Assembly: GCF_051014685.1 (NCBI RefSeq)
Contig: NW_027479058.1
Span: 186,001-250,000, forward strand
Direction of reading: 5' to 3'
Source of the DNA: Ptiloglossa arizonensis
Lineage: Eukaryota; Arthropoda; Insecta; Hymenoptera; Colletidae
Length of the DNA stretch: 64,000 nucleotides
The notes below the pieces were generated by a model. That model had not been told where the DNA came from and did no database searches. It worked only from the letters and a program-made list of their open reading frames with translations. Below, one piece after another: positions 26,876 through 39,640 of this stretch (position 1 is its first letter; each line of letters starts with the position of its first letter). A program made the translations under genes and the position numbers.

Positions 26876-26924
26876 AACGCTTGAGAAACTCAAAATTTTC
26901 GCAGTTCTGTTGCTCGAAACGAAT

Positions 26925-28440
26925 AACTAGAACGGGCTAGGGGAAAAGTACGCATACCGTTGTAATCGGGCGAGTTTCTACTTTCAGATGCAACAGAAAT
27001 TTTGCGGATTGGTCAATCCGTTCGCGAGATATGGCAGTTTGGAGATAAGCAACGTTTGAAAAACTCAAAATTTTCGCAGTTCTGTTGCTCGAAACGAATA
27101 ACTAGAACGGGCTAGGGGAAAAGTACGCAAACCGTTGTAATCGGGCGAGTTTCTACTTTCAGATGCAACAGAAATTTTGCGGATTGGTCAATCCGTTCGC
27201 GAGATATGGCAGTTTGGAGGTAAGAAACGCTTGATAAACTCAAAATTTTCGCAGTTCTGATGCTCGAAACGAATAACTAGAACGGCCTAGGGGAAAAGTA
27301 CGCATAGTGTTGTAATCGAGGGAGTTTCTACTTTGAGATGCAACAGAAATTTTGCGGATTGGTCAATCCGTTCGCGAGATATGGCAGTTTGGAAGCAAGA
27401 AACGCTTGAGAAACTCAAAATTTTCGCAGTTCTGATGCTCGAAACCAATAACTAGAACGGCCTAGGGGAAAAGTACGCATAGTGTTGTAATCGGGCGAGT
27501 TTCTACTTTCAGATGCAACAGAAATTTTGCGGATTGGTCAATCCGTTCGCGAGATATGGCAGTTTGGAGGTAAGCAACGCTTGAAAAACTCAAAATTTTC
27601 GCAGTTCTGTTGCTCGAAACGAATAACTAGAACGGCCTAGGGGAAAAGTACGCATAGTGTTGTAATCGAGCGAGTTTCTACTTTGAGATGCAACAGAAAT
27701 TTTGCGGATTGGTCAATCCGTTCGCGAGATATGGCAGTTTGGAAGCAAGAAACGCTTGAGAAACTCAAAATTTTCGCAGTTCTGATGCTCGAAACGAATA
27801 ACTAGAACGGCCTAGGGGAAAAGTACGCATAGTGTTGTAATCGGGCGAGTTTTTACTTTCAGATGCAACAGAAATTTTGCGGATTGGTCAATCCGTTCGC
27901 GAGATATGGCAGTTTGGAGGTAAGAAACGCTCGAGAAACTCAAAATTTTCGCAGTTCTGATGCTCGACAAGCATAACTAGAACGGCCTAGGGGAAAAGTA
28001 CGCACAACGTTGTAATCGGGCGAGTTTCTACTCTCAGATGCAACAGAAATTTTGCGGATTGGTCAATCCGTTCGCGAGATATGGCAGTTTGGAGGTAAGA
28101 AACGCTCGAGAAACTCAAAATTTTCGCAGTTCTGATGCTCGACAAGCATAACTAGAACGGCCTAGGGGAAAAGTACGCAAAACGTTGTAATCGGGCGAGT
28201 TTCTACTTTCAGATGCAACAGAAATTTTGCGGATTGGTCCATCCGTTCGCGAGATATGGCAGTTAGTGGTAAGCAACGCTTGAAAAACTCAAAATTTTCG
28301 CAGTTCTGTTGCTCGAAACGAATAACTAGAGCGGGCTAGGGGAAAAGTACGCATACCGTTGTAATCGGGCGAGTTTCTACTTTCAGATGCAACAGAAATT
28401 TTGCGGATTGGTCAATCCGTTCGCGAGATATGGCAGTTTG
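26925..28440 (+). repeat. 8.7-monomer duplication, copy 1 (offset 3149 bp)
   Basis: Matches about 30074-31588. Markers are GGAGATAAGCAACGTTTG (27041 and 30190), TCGAGGGAGTTTC (27316 and 30465), CGAAACCAATAAC and TTTGAGATGC with GGAAGCAAG. It has its own deletion near 28265 that the other copy lacks. Confidence 0.75.
28172..28345 (+). repeat. 174-bp monomer (1-bp deletion near 28265)
   Basis: GGCAGTTAGTGGTAAGC is one base shorter than GGCAGTTTGGAGGTAAGC and is also substituted. It is private to this copy. Confidence 0.85.
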
Positions 28441-29203
28441 GAGGTAAGAAACGCTTGATAAACTCAAAATTTTCGCAGTTCTGATGCTCGAAACGAATAA
28501 CTAGAACGGCCTAGGGGAAGAGTACGCATAGTGTTGTAATCGAGCGAGTTTCTACTTTGAGATGCAACAGAAATTTTGCGGATTGGTCAATCCGTTCGCG
28601 AGATATGGCAGTTTGGAAGCAAGAAACGCTTGAGAAACTCAAAATTTTCGCAGTTCTGATGCTCGAAACGAATAACTAGAACGGCCTAGGGGAAAAGTAC
28701 GCTTAGTGTTGTAATCGGGCGAGTTTCTACTTTCAGATGCAACAGAAATTTTGCGGACTGGTCAATCCGTTCGCGAGATATGGCAGTTTGGAGGTAAGAA
28801 ACGCTCGAGAAACTCAAAATTTTCGCAGTTCTGATGCTCGACAAGCATAACTAGAACGGCCTAGGGGAAAAGTACGCACAACGTTGTAATCGGGCGAGTT
28901 TCTACTTTCAGATGCAACAGAAATTTTGCGGATTGGTCCATCCGTTCGCGAGATATGGCAGTTTGGAGGTAAGCAACGCTTGAAAAACTCAAAATTTTCG
29001 CAGTTCTGTTGCTCGAAACGAATAACTAGAGCGGGCTAGGGGAAAAGTACGCATACCGTTGTAATCGGGCGAGTTTCTACTTTCAGATGCAACAGAAATT
29101 TTGCGGATTGGTCAATCCGTTCGCGAGATATGGCAGTTTGGATGTAAGAAACGCTTGAGAAACTCAAAATTTTCGCAGTTCTGATGCTCGAAACGAATAA
29201 CTA

Positions 29204-29844
29204 GAACGGCCTAGGGGAAAAGTACGCATACCGTTGTAATCAGGCGAGTTTCTACTTTCAGATGCAACAGAAATTTTGCGGATTGGTCAATCCGTTCGCG
29301 AGATATGGCAGTTTGGAGGTAAGAAACGCTTGAGAAACTCAAAATTTTCGCAGTTCTGATGCTCGAAACGAATAACTAGAACGGCCTAGGGGAAAAGTAC
29401 GCATTCCATTGTAATCGGGCGAGTTTCTACTTTCAGATGCAACAGAAATTTTGCGGATTGGTCAATCCGTTCGCGAGATATGGCAGTTTGGATGTAAGAA
29501 ACGCTTGAGAAACTCAAAATTTTCGCGCTTCTGATGCTCGAAACGAATAACAAGAACGGCCTAGGGGAAAAGTACGCATACCGTTGTAATCGGGCGAGTT
29601 TCTACTTTCAGATGCAACAGAAATTTTGCGGATTGGTCAATCCGTTCGCGAGATATGGCAGTTTGGAGGTAAGAAACGGTTGAGAAACTCAAAATTTGCA
29701 CAGTTCTGATGCTCGAAACGAATAACTAGAATGGCCCAGGGGAAAAGCACACATACCGTTTCAATTGGGCGAGTTTCTACTTTCAGATGCAGCAGAAATT
29801 TTGCGGATTGGTCTATCCGTTCGCGAGATATGGCAGTTTGGAGG
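29204..29844 (+). repeat. 3.5-monomer block, further copy of 26230-26870
   Basis: Offset 2974 bp (17 monomers minus 1). It carries GCATTCCATTG (29401) and GCGCTTCTG (29525), variants seen only in this lineage of copies, and ends with the last AATGGCCCAGG monomer of the window. Confidence 0.75.
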
Positions 29845-30073
29845 TAAGAAACGGTTGAGAAACTCAAAATTTGCACAGTTCTGATGCTCGAAACGAATAA
29901 CTAGAACGGCCTAGGGGAAAAGTACGCATAGTGTTGTAATCGAGCGAGTTTCTACTTTGAGATGCAACAGAAATTTTGCGGATTGGTCAATCCGTTCGCG
30001 AGATATGGCAGTTTGGAAGCAAGAAACTCTTGAGAAACTCAAAATTTTCGCAGTTCTGATGCTTGAAACGAAT

Positions 30074-31588
30074 AACTAGAACGGGCTAGGGGAAAAGTAC
30101 GCATACCGTTGTAATCGGGCGAGTTTCTACTTTCAGATGCAACAGAAATTTTGCGGATTGGTCAATCCGTTCGCGAGATATGGCAGTTTGGAGATAAGCA
30201 ACGTTTGAAAAACTCAAAATTTTCGCAGTTCTGTTGCTCGAAACGAATAACTAGAACGGGCTAGGGGAAAAGTACGCAAACCGTTGTAATCGGGCGAGTT
30301 TCTACTTTCAGATGCAACAGAAATTTTGCGGATTGGTCAATCCGTTCGCGAGATATGGCAGTTTGGAGGTAAGAAACGCTTGATAAACTCAAAATTTTCG
30401 CAGTTCTGATGCTCGAAACGAATAACTAGAACGGCCTAGGGGAAAAGTACGCATAGTGTTGTAATCGAGGGAGTTTCTACTTTGAGATGCAACAGAAATT
30501 TTGCGGATTGGTCAATCCGTTCGCGAGATATGGCAGTTTGGAAGAAGAAACGCTTGAGAAACTCAAAATTTTCGCAGTTCTGATGCTCGAAACCAATAAC
30601 TAGAACGGCCTAGGGGAAAAGTACGCATAGTGTTGTAATCGGGCGAGTTTCTACTTTCAGATGCAACAGAAATTTTGCGGATTGGTCAATCCGTTCGCGA
30701 GATATGGCAGTTTGGAAGTAAGCAACGCTTGAAAAACTCAAAATTTTCGCAGTTCTGTTGCTCGAAACGAATAACTAGAACGGCCTAGGGGAAAAGTACG
30801 CATAGTGTTGTAATCGAGCGAGTTTCTACTTTGAGATGCAACAGAAATTTTGCGGATTGGTCAATCCTTTCGCGAGATATGGCAGTTTGGAAGCAAGAAA
30901 CGCTTGAGAAACTCAAAATTTTCGCAGTTCTGATGCTCGAAACGAATAACTAGAACGGCCTAGGGGAAAAGTACGCATAGTGTTGTAATCGGGCGAGTTT
31001 CTACTTTCAGATGCAACAGAAATTTTGCGGATTGGTCAATCCGTTCGCGAGATATGGCAGTTTGGAGGTAAGAAACGCTCGAGAAACTCAAAATTTTCGC
31101 AGTTCTGATGCTCGACAAGCATAACTAGAACGGCCTAGGGGAAAAGTACGCACAACGTTGTAATCGGGCGAGTTTCTACTTTCAGATGCAACAGAAATTT
31201 TGCGGATTGGTCAATCCGTTCGCGAGATATGGCAGTTTGGAGGTAAGAAACGCTCGAGAAACTCAAAATTTTCGCAGTTCTGATGCTCGACAAGCATAAC
31301 TAGAACGGCCTAGGGGAAAAGTACGCACAACGTTGTAATCGGGCGAGTTTCTACTTTCAGATGCAACAGAAATTTTGCGGATTGGTCCATCCGTTCGCGA
31401 GATATGGCAGTTTGGAGGTAAGCAACGCTTGAAAAACTCAAAATTTTCGCAGTTCTGTTGCTCGAAACGAATAACTAGAGCGGGCTAGGGGAAAAGTACG
31501 CATACCGTTGTAATCGGGCGAGTTTCTACTTTCAGATGCAACAGAAATTTTGCGGATTGGTCAATCCGTTCGCGAGATATGGCAGTTT
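30074..31588 (+). repeat. 8.7-monomer duplication, copy 2 (offset 3149 bp)
   Basis: Counterpart of 26925-28440. It has a private deletion near 30544 (GGAAGAAGAAACG instead of GGAAGCAAGAAACG). It bridges blocks C and D, showing that the block boundary is not a clean junction. Confidence 0.75.
30446..30619 (+). repeat. 174-bp monomer (1-bp deletion near 30544)
   Basis: GGAAGAAGAAACG has lost the C of GGAAGCAAGAAACG. It is absent from the paired copies near 27395 and 33870. Confidence 0.9.
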
Positions 31589-32164
31589 GGATGTAAGAAA
31601 CGCTTGAGAAACACAAAATTTTCGCAGTTCTGTTGCTCGAAACGAATAACTAGAACGGGCTAGGGGAAAAGTACGCACACCGTTGTAATCGGGCGAGTTT
31701 CTACTTTCAGATGCAACAGAAATTTTGCGGATTGGTCAATCCGTTCGCGAGATATGGCAGTTTGGAGGTAAGAAACGCTTGATAAACTCAAAATTTTCGC
31801 AGTTCTGATGCTCGAAACGAATAACTAGAACGGCCTAGGGGAAAAGTACGCATAGTGTTGTAATCGAGCGAGTTTCTACTTTGAGATGCAACAGAAATTT
31901 TGGGGATTGGTCAATCCGTTCGCGAGATATGGCAGTTTGGAAGCAAGAAACGCTTGAGAAACTCAAAATTTTCGCAGTTCTGATGCTCGAAACGAATAAC
32001 TAGAACGGCCTAGGGGAAAAGTACGCATAGTGTTGTAATCGGGCGAGTTTCTACTTTCAGATGCAACAGAAATTTTGCGGATTGGTCAATCCGTTCGCGA
32101 GATATGGCAGTTTGGAGGTAAGAAACGCTCGAGAAACTCAAAATTTTCGCAGTTCTGATGCTCG
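30546..32164 (+). repeat. 19-monomer unit 1, left half
   Basis: Matches 33871-35489 at 3325 bp (19 monomers). The shared marker TCAATCCTTTCGC is at 30861 and 34186, and TTTTGGGGATTGG also occurs in both. The match ends where CGACAAGC here faces CGAAACGA in the partner. Confidence 0.8.
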
Positions 32165-32165
32165 A

Positions 32166-33853
32166 CAAGCATAACTAGAACGGCCTAGGGGAAAAGTACG
32201 CACAACGTTGTAATCGGGCGAGTTTCTACTTTCAGATGCAACAGAAATTTTGCGGATTGGTCCATCCGTTCGCGATATATGGCAGTTTGGAGGTAAGCAA
32301 CGCTTGAAAAACTCAAAATTTTCGCAGTTCTGTTGCTCGAAACGAATAACTAGAGCGGGCTAGGGGAAAAGTACGCATACCGTTGTAATCGGGCGAGTTT
32401 CTACTTTCAGATGCAACAGAAATTTTGCGGATTGGTCAATCCGTTCGCGAGATATGGCAGTTTGGATGTAAGAAACGCTTGAGAAACACAAAATTTTCGC
32501 GGTTCTGATGCTCGAAACGAATAACAAGAACGGCCTAGGGGAAAAGTACGCACACCGTTGTAATCGGGCGAGTTTCTACTTTCAGATGCAACAGAAATTT
32601 TGCGGATTGGTCATTCCGTTCGCGAGATATGGCAGTTTGGAGGCAAGAAACGCTTGATAAACTCAAAATTTTCGCAGTTCTGATGCTCGACAAGCATAAC
32701 TAGAACGGCCTAGGGGAAAAGTACGCACACCGTTGTAATCGGGCGAGTTTCTACTTTCAGATGCAACAGAAATTTTGCGGATTGGTCAATCCGTTCGCGA
32801 GATATGGCAGTTTGGAGGTAAGCAACGCTTGAGAAACTCAAAATTTTCGCAGTTCTGTTGCTCGAAACGAATAACTAGAACGGGCTAGGGGAAAAGTACG
32901 CATACATTTGTAATCGGGCGAATTTCTACTTTCAGATGCAACAGAAATTTTGCGGATTGGTCAATCCGTTCGCGAGATATGGCAGTTTGGATGTAAGAAA
33001 CGCTCGAGAAACTCAAAATTTTCGCAGATCTGATGCTCGAAACGAATAACTAGAACGGCCTAGGGGAAAAGTACGCACACCGTTGTAATCGGGCGAGCTT
33101 CTACTTTCAGATGCAACAGAAATTTTGCGAATTGGTCAATCCGTTCGCGAGATATGGCAGTTTGGAGGTAAGAAACGCTTGAGAAACTCAAAATTTTCGC
33201 AGTTCTGATGCTCGACAAGCATAACTAGAACGGCCTAGGGGAAAAGTACGCACACCGTTGTAATCGGGCGAGTTTCTACTTTCAGATGCAACAGAAATTT
33301 TGCGGATTGGTCAATCCGTTCGCGAGATATGGCAGTTTGGAAGTAAGAAACGCTTGAGAAACTCAAAATTTTCGCAGTTCTGATGCTCGAAACGAATAAC
33401 TAGAACGGGCTAGGGGAAAAGTACGCATACCGTTGTAATCGGGCGAGTTTCTATTTTCAGATGCAACAGAAATTTTGCGGATTTGTCATTCCGTTCGCGA
33501 GATATGGCAGTTTGGAGGTAAGAAACGCTTGAGAAACTCAAAATTTTCGCAGTTCTGATGCTCGAAACGAATAACTAGAACGGGCTAGGGGAAAAGTACG
33601 CATACAGTTGTAATCGGGCGAATTTCTACTTTCAGATGCAACAGAAATTTTGCGGATTGGTCAATCCGTTCGCGAGATATGGCAGTTTGGATGTAAGAAA
33701 CGCTCGAGAAACTCAAAATTTTCGCAGTTCTGATACCCGAAACGAATAACTAGAACGGCCTAGGGGAAAAGTACGCACACCGTTGTAATCGGGCGAGTTT
33801 CTACTTTCAGATGCAACAGAAATTTTGCGTATTGGTCAATCCGTTCGCGAGAT
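32166..33853 (+). repeat. 19-monomer unit 1, right half
   Basis: Matches 36016-37703 at 3850 bp (22 monomers), with about two substitutions noticed. Markers are CATACATTTG (32901 and 36751), TTCGCAGATCTG (33021 and 36871), CTATTTTCAG (33451 and 37301) and GGATTTGTCATTCC. Confidence 0.8.
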
Positions 33854-33870
33854 ATGGCAGTTTGGAAGCA

Positions 33871-35489
33871 AGAAACGCTTGAGAAACTCAAAATTTTCGC
33901 AGTTCTGATGCTCGAAACCAATAACTAGAACGGCCTAGGGGAAAAGTACGCATAGTGTTGTAATCGGGCGAGTTTCTACTTTCAGATGCAACAGAAATTT
34001 TGCGGATGGGTCAATCCGTTCGCGAGATATGGCAGTTTGGAAGTAAGCAACGCTTGAAAAACTCAAAATTTTCGCAGTTCTGTTGCTCGAAACGAATAAC
34101 TAGAACGGCCTAGGGGAAAAGTACGCATAGTGTTGTAATCGAGCGAGTTTCTACTTTGAGATGCAACAGAAATTTTGCGGATTGGTCAATCCTTTCGCGA
34201 GATATGGCAGTTTGGAAGCAAGAAACGCTTGAGAAACTCAAAATTTTCGCAGTTCTGATGCTCGAAACGAATAACTAGAACGGCCTAGGGGAAAAGTACG
34301 CATAGTGTTGTAATCGGGCGAGTTTCTACTTTCAGATGCAACAGAAATTTTGCGGATTGGTCAATCCGTTCGCGAGATATGGCAGTTTGGAGGTAAGAAA
34401 CGCTCGAGAAACTCAAAATTTTCGCAGTTCTGATGCTCGACAAGCATAACTAGAACGGCCTAGGGGAAAAGTACGCACAACGTTGTAATCGGGCGAGTTT
34501 CTACTTTCAGATGCAACAGAAATTTTGCGGATTGGTCAATCCGTTCGCGAGATATGGCAGTTTGGAGGTAAGAAACGCTCGAGAAACTCAAAATTTTCGC
34601 AGTTCTGATGCTCGACAAGCATAACTAGAACGGCCTAGGGGAAAAGTACGCACAACGTTGTAATCGGGCGAGTTTCTACTTTCAGATGCAACAGAAATTT
34701 TGCGGATTGGTCCATCCGTTCGCGAGATATGGCAGTTTGGAGGTAAGCAACGCTTGAAAAACTCAAAATTTTCGCAGTTCTGTTGCTCGAAACGAATAAC
34801 TAGAGCGGGCTAGGGGAAAAGTACGCATACCGTTGTAATCGGGCGAGTTTCTACTTTCAGATGCAACAGAAATTTTGCGGATTGGTCAATCCGTTCGCGA
34901 GATATGGCAGTTTGGATGTAAGAAACGCTTGAGAAACACAAAATTTTCGCAGTTCTGTTGCTCGAAACGAATAACTAGAACGGGCTAGGGGAAAAGTACG
35001 CACACCGTTGTAATCGGGCGAGTTTCTACTTTCAGATGCAACAGAAATTTTGCGGATTGGTCAATCCGTTCGCGAGATATGGCAGTTTGGAGGTAAGAAA
35101 CGCTTGATAAACTCAAAATTTTCGCAGTTCTGATGCTCGAAACGAATAACTAGAACGGCCTAGGGGAAAAGTACGCATAGTGTTGTAATCGAGCGAGTTT
35201 CTACTTTGAGATGCAACAGAAATTTTGGGGATTGGTCAATCCGTTCGCGAGATATGGCAGTTTGGAAGCAAGAAACGCTTGAGAAACTCAAAATTTTCGC
35301 AGTTCTGATGCTCGAAACGAATAACTAGAACGGCCTAGGGGAAAAGTACGCATAGTGTTGTAATCGGGCGAGTTTCTACTTTCAGATGCAACAGAAATTT
35401 TGCGGATTGGTCAATCCGTTCGCGAGATATGGCAGTTTGGAGGTAAGAAACGCTCGAGAAACTCAAAATTTTCGCAGTTCTGATGCTCG
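33871..35489 (+). repeat. 19-monomer unit 2, left half
   Basis: Copy of 30546-32164. Because the right half sits 22 and not 19 monomers away, about 525 bp were added between 35.49 and 36.02 kb. Those three monomers repeat variants already present nearby (GTCCATCC, TTGATAAACTC, TTTTGGGGATTGG). Confidence 0.8.
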
Positions 35490-36015
35490 AAACGAATAAC
35501 TAGAACGGCCTAGGGGAAAAGTACGCACAACGTTGTAATCGGGCGAGTTTCTACTTTCAGATGCAACAGAAATTTTGCGGATTGGTCCATCCGTTCGCGA
35601 GATATGGCAGTTTGGAGGTAAGCAACGCTTGAAAAACTCAAAATTTTCGCAGTTCTGTTGCTCGAAACGAATAACTAGAGCGGGCTAGGGGAAAAGTACG
35701 CATACCGTTGTAATCGGGCGAGTTTCTACTTTCAGATGCAACAGAAATTTTGCGGATTGGTCAATCCGTTCGCGAGATATGGCAGTTTGGAGGTAAGAAA
35801 CGCTTGATAAACTCAAAATTTTCGCAGTTCTGATGCTCGAAACGAATAACTAGAACGGCCTAGGGGAAAAGTACGCATAGTGTTGTAATCGAGCGAGTTT
35901 CTACTTTGAGATGCAACAGAAATTTTGGGGATTGGTCAATCCGTTCGCGAGATATGGCAGTTTGGAAGCAAGAAACGCTTGAGAAACTCAAAATTTTCGC
36001 AGTTCTGATGCTCGA

Positions 36016-37703
36016 AACGAATAACTAGAACGGCCTAGGGGAAAAGTACGCACAACGTTGTAATCGGGCGAGTTTCTACTTTCAGATGCAACAGAAATTT
36101 TGCGGATTGGTCCATCCGTTCGCGATATATGGCAGTTTGGAGGTAAGCAACGCTTGAAAAACTCAAAATTTTCGCAGTTCTGTTGCTCGAAACGAATAAC
36201 TAGAGCGGGCTAGGGGAAAAGTACGCATACCGTTGTAATCGGGCGAGTTTCTACTTTCAGATGCAACAGAAATTTTGCGGATTGGTCAATCCGTTCGCGA
36301 GATATGGCAGTTTGGATGTAAGAAACGCTTGAGAAACACAAAATTTTCGCGGTTCTGATGCTCGAAACGAATAACAAGAACGGCCTAGGGGAAAAGTACG
36401 CACACCGTTGTAATCGGGCGAGTTTCTACTTTCAGATGCAACAGAAATTTTGCGGATTGGTCATTCCGTTCGCGAGATATGGCAGTTTGGAGGCAAGAAA
36501 CGCTTGATAAACTCAAAATTTTCGCAGTTCTGATGCTCGACAAGCATAACTAGAACGGCCTAGGGGAAAAGTACGCACACCGTTGTAATCGGGCGAGTTT
36601 CTACTTTCAGATGCAACAGAAATTTTGCGGATTGGTCAATCCGTTCGCGAGATATGGCAGTTTGGAGGTAAGCAACGCTTGAGAAACTCAAAATTTTCGC
36701 AGTTCTGTTGCTCGAAACGAATAACTAGAACGGGCTAGGGGAAAAGTACGCATACATTTGTAATCGGGCGAATTTCTACTTTCAGATGCAACAGAAATTT
36801 TGCGGATTGGTCAATCCGTTCGCGAGATATGGCAGTTTGGATGTAAGAAACGCTCGAGAAACTCAAAATTTTCGCAGATCTGATGCTCGAAACGAATAAC
36901 TAGAACGGCCTAGGGGAAAAGTACGCACACCGTTGTAATCGGGCGAGCTTCTACTTTCAGATGCAACAGAAATTTTGCGAATTGGTCAATCCGTTCGCGA
37001 GATATGGCAGTTTGGAGGTAAGAAACGCTTGAGAAACTCAAAATTTTCGCAGTTCTGATGCTCGACAAGCATAACTAGAACGGCCTAGGGGAAAAGTACG
37101 CACACCGTTGTAATCGGGCGAGTTTCTACTTTCAGATGCAACAGAAATTTTGCGGATTGGTCAATCCGTTCGCGAGATATGGCAGTTTGGAAGTAAGAAA
37201 CGCTTGAGAAACTCAAAATTTTCGCAGTTCTGATGCTCGAAACGAATAACTAGAACGGGCTAGGGGAAAAGTACGCATACCGTTGTAATCGGGCGAGTTT
37301 CTATTTTCAGATGCAACAGAAATTTTGCGGATTTGTCATTCCGTTCGCGAGATATGGCAGTTTGGAGGTAAGAAACGCTTGAGAAACTCAAAATTTTCGC
37401 AGTTCTGATGCTCGAAACGAATAACTAGAACGGGCTAGGGGAAAAGTACGCATACAGTTGTAATCGGGCGAATTTCTACTTTCCGATGCAACAGAAATTT
37501 TGCGGATTGGTCAATCCGTTCGCGAGATATGGCAGTTTGGATGTAAGAAACGCTCGAGAAACTCAAAATTTTCGCAGTTCTGATACTCGAAACGAATAAC
37601 TAGAACGGCCTAGGGGAAAAGTACGCACACCGTTGTAATCGGGCGAGTTTCTACTTTCAGATGCAACAGAAATTTTGCGTATTGGTCAATCCGTTCGCGA
37701 GAT
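36016..37703 (+). repeat. 19-monomer unit 2, right half
   Basis: Copy of 32166-33853. The one-base changes noticed are TTCCGATGCA (about 37483) here and TGATACCCGA (about 33734) in the partner. After 37703 the sequence switches to GGAGGTAAGC where the partner continues with GGAAGCAAG. Confidence 0.8.
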
Positions 37704-38590
37704 ATGGCAGTTTGGAGGTAAGCAACGCTTGAGAAACTCAAAATTTTCGCAGTTCTGATGCTCGACACGAATAACTAGAACGGGCTAGGGGAAAAGTACG
37801 CATACCGTTGTAATCGGGCGAGTTTCTACTTTCAGATGCAACAGAAATTTTGCGGATTGGTCAATCCGTTCGCGAGATATGGCAGTTTGGATGTAAGAAA
37901 CGCTTGAGAAACTCAAAATTTTCGCAGTTCTGATGCTCGAAACGAATAACTAGAACGGCCTAGGGGAAAAGTACGCATAGTGTTGTAATCGGGCGAGTTT
38001 CTACTTTGAGATGCAACAGAAATTTTGCGGATTGGTCAATCCGTTCGCGAGATATGGCAGTTTGGAAGTAAGAAACGCTTGAGAAACTCAAAATTTTCGC
38101 AGTTCTGATGCTCGAAACGAATAACTAGAACGGCCTAGGGGAAAAGTACGCATAGTGTTGTAATCGGGCGAGTTTCTACTTTGAGATGCAACAGAAATTT
38201 TGCGGATTGGTCAATCCGTTCGCGAGATATGGCAGTTTGGATGTAAGAAACGCTTGAGAAACTCAAAATTTTCGCAGTTCTGATGCTCGAAACGAATAAC
38301 TAGAACGGGCTAGGGGAAAAGTACGCATACCGTTATAATCGGGCGAGTTTCTACTTTCAGATGCAACAGAAATTTTGGGGATTGGTCAATCCGTTCGCGA
38401 GATATGGCAGTTTGGATGTAAGAAACGCTTGAGAAACACAAAATTTTCGCGGTTCTGATGCTCGAAACGAATAGCAAGAACGGCCTAGGGGAAAAGTACG
38501 CACACCGTTGTAATCGGGCGAGTTTCTACTTTCAGATGCAACAGAAATTTTGCGGATTGGTCATTCCGTTCGCGAGATATGGCAGTTTGG
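37605..38590 (+). repeat. 6-monomer repeat, copy 1 (offset 1050 bp)
   Basis: Matches 38655-39640. Shared markers are TTTTGCGTATTGG, CTCGACACGAATAAC (37764 and 38814) and GAATAGCAAGAACGG (38469 and 39519). This is the same 6-monomer step as in block A but an independent event. Confidence 0.8.
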
Positions 38591-38654
38591 AGGCAAGAAA
38601 CGCTTGATAAACTCAAAATTTTCGCAGTTCTGATGCTCGACAAGCATAACTAGA

Positions 38655-39640
38655 ACGGCCTAGGGGAAAAGTACGCACACCGTTGTAATCGGGCGAGATT
38701 CTACTTTCAGATGCAACAGAAATTTTGCGTATTGGTCAATCCGTTCGCGAGATATGGCAGTTTGGAGGTAAGCAACGCTTGAGAAACTCAAAATTTTCGC
38801 AGTTCTGATGCTCGACACGAATAACTAGAACGGGCTAGGGGAAAAGTACGCATACCGTTGTAATCGGGCGAGTTTCTACTTTCAGATGCAACAGAAATTT
38901 TGCGGATTGGTCAATCCGTTCGCGAGATATGGCAGTTTGGATGTAAGAAACGCTTGAGAAACTCAAAATTTTCGCAGTTCTGATGCTCGAAACGAATAAC
39001 TAGAACGGCCTAGGGGAAAAGTACGCATAGTGTTGTAATCGGGCGAGTTTCTACTTTGAGATGCAACAGAAATTTTGCGGATTGGTCAATCCGTTCGCGA
39101 GATATGGCAGTTTGGAAGTAAGAAACGCTTGAGAAACTCAAAATTTTCGCAGTTCTGATGCTCGAAACGAATAACTAGAACGGCCTAGGGGAAAAGTACG
39201 CATAGTGTTGTAATCGGGCGAGTTTCTACTTTGAGATGCAACAGAAATTTTGCGGATTGGTCAATCCGTTCGCGAGATATGGCAGTTTGGAAGTAAGAAA
39301 CGCTTGAGAAACTCAAAATTTTCGCAGTTCTGATGCTCGAAACGAATAACTAGAACGGGCTAGGGGAATAGTACGCATACCGTTGTAATCGGGCGAGTTT
39401 CTACTTTCAGATGCAACAGAAATTTTGCGGATTGGTCAATCCGTTCGCGAGATATGGCAGTTTGGATGTAAGAAACGCTTGAGAAACACAAAATTTTCGC
39501 GGTTCTGATGCTCGAAACGAATAGCAAGAACGGCCTAGGGGAAAAGTACGCACACCGTTGTAATCGGGCGAGTTTCTACTTTCAGATGCAACAGAAATTT
39601 TGCGGATTGGTCATTCCGTTCGCGAGATATGGCAGTTTGG
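38655..39640 (+). repeat. 6-monomer repeat, copy 2 (offset 1050 bp)
   Basis: Counterpart of 37605-38590, differing by a few substitutions (for example GGAATAGTACG near 39366, and GCGAGATTCTAC near 38696). Confidence 0.8.

Larger units (their letters stand above)
19701..29900 (+). repeat. Block C: GCCCAGG-type monomers return
   Basis: About 58 monomers. AATGGCCCAGG copies recur near 20107, 20285, 20636, 21161, 21333, 22559, 22736, 24136, 25360, 25536, 26760 and 29736, with the TTTCAATTGGGC variant and GTATCTAC. CATAGTG monomers become common, and the first TTTGAGATGC copies appear at about 27332. Nothing but satellite is present. The AATGGCCCAGG subtype is not seen again to the right of 29.9 kb. 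Confidence 0.8.
29901..37700 (+). repeat. Block D: TTTGAGATGC / GTCCATCC subtypes in a 19-to-22-monomer repeat
   Basis: About 44.5 monomers. Typical variants are CATAGTGTTGTAATCGAGCG with TTTGAGATGC and GGAAGCAAG, CACAACGTTG with GGTCCATCC, and TAGAGCGGGC. The block is essentially one 3.3-kb unit (about 30.55-33.85 kb) followed by a second unit (about 33.87-37.70 kb) with a three-monomer expansion near 35.49-36.02 kb. No genes, and no open frame of 60 codons or more. Confidence 0.8.
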
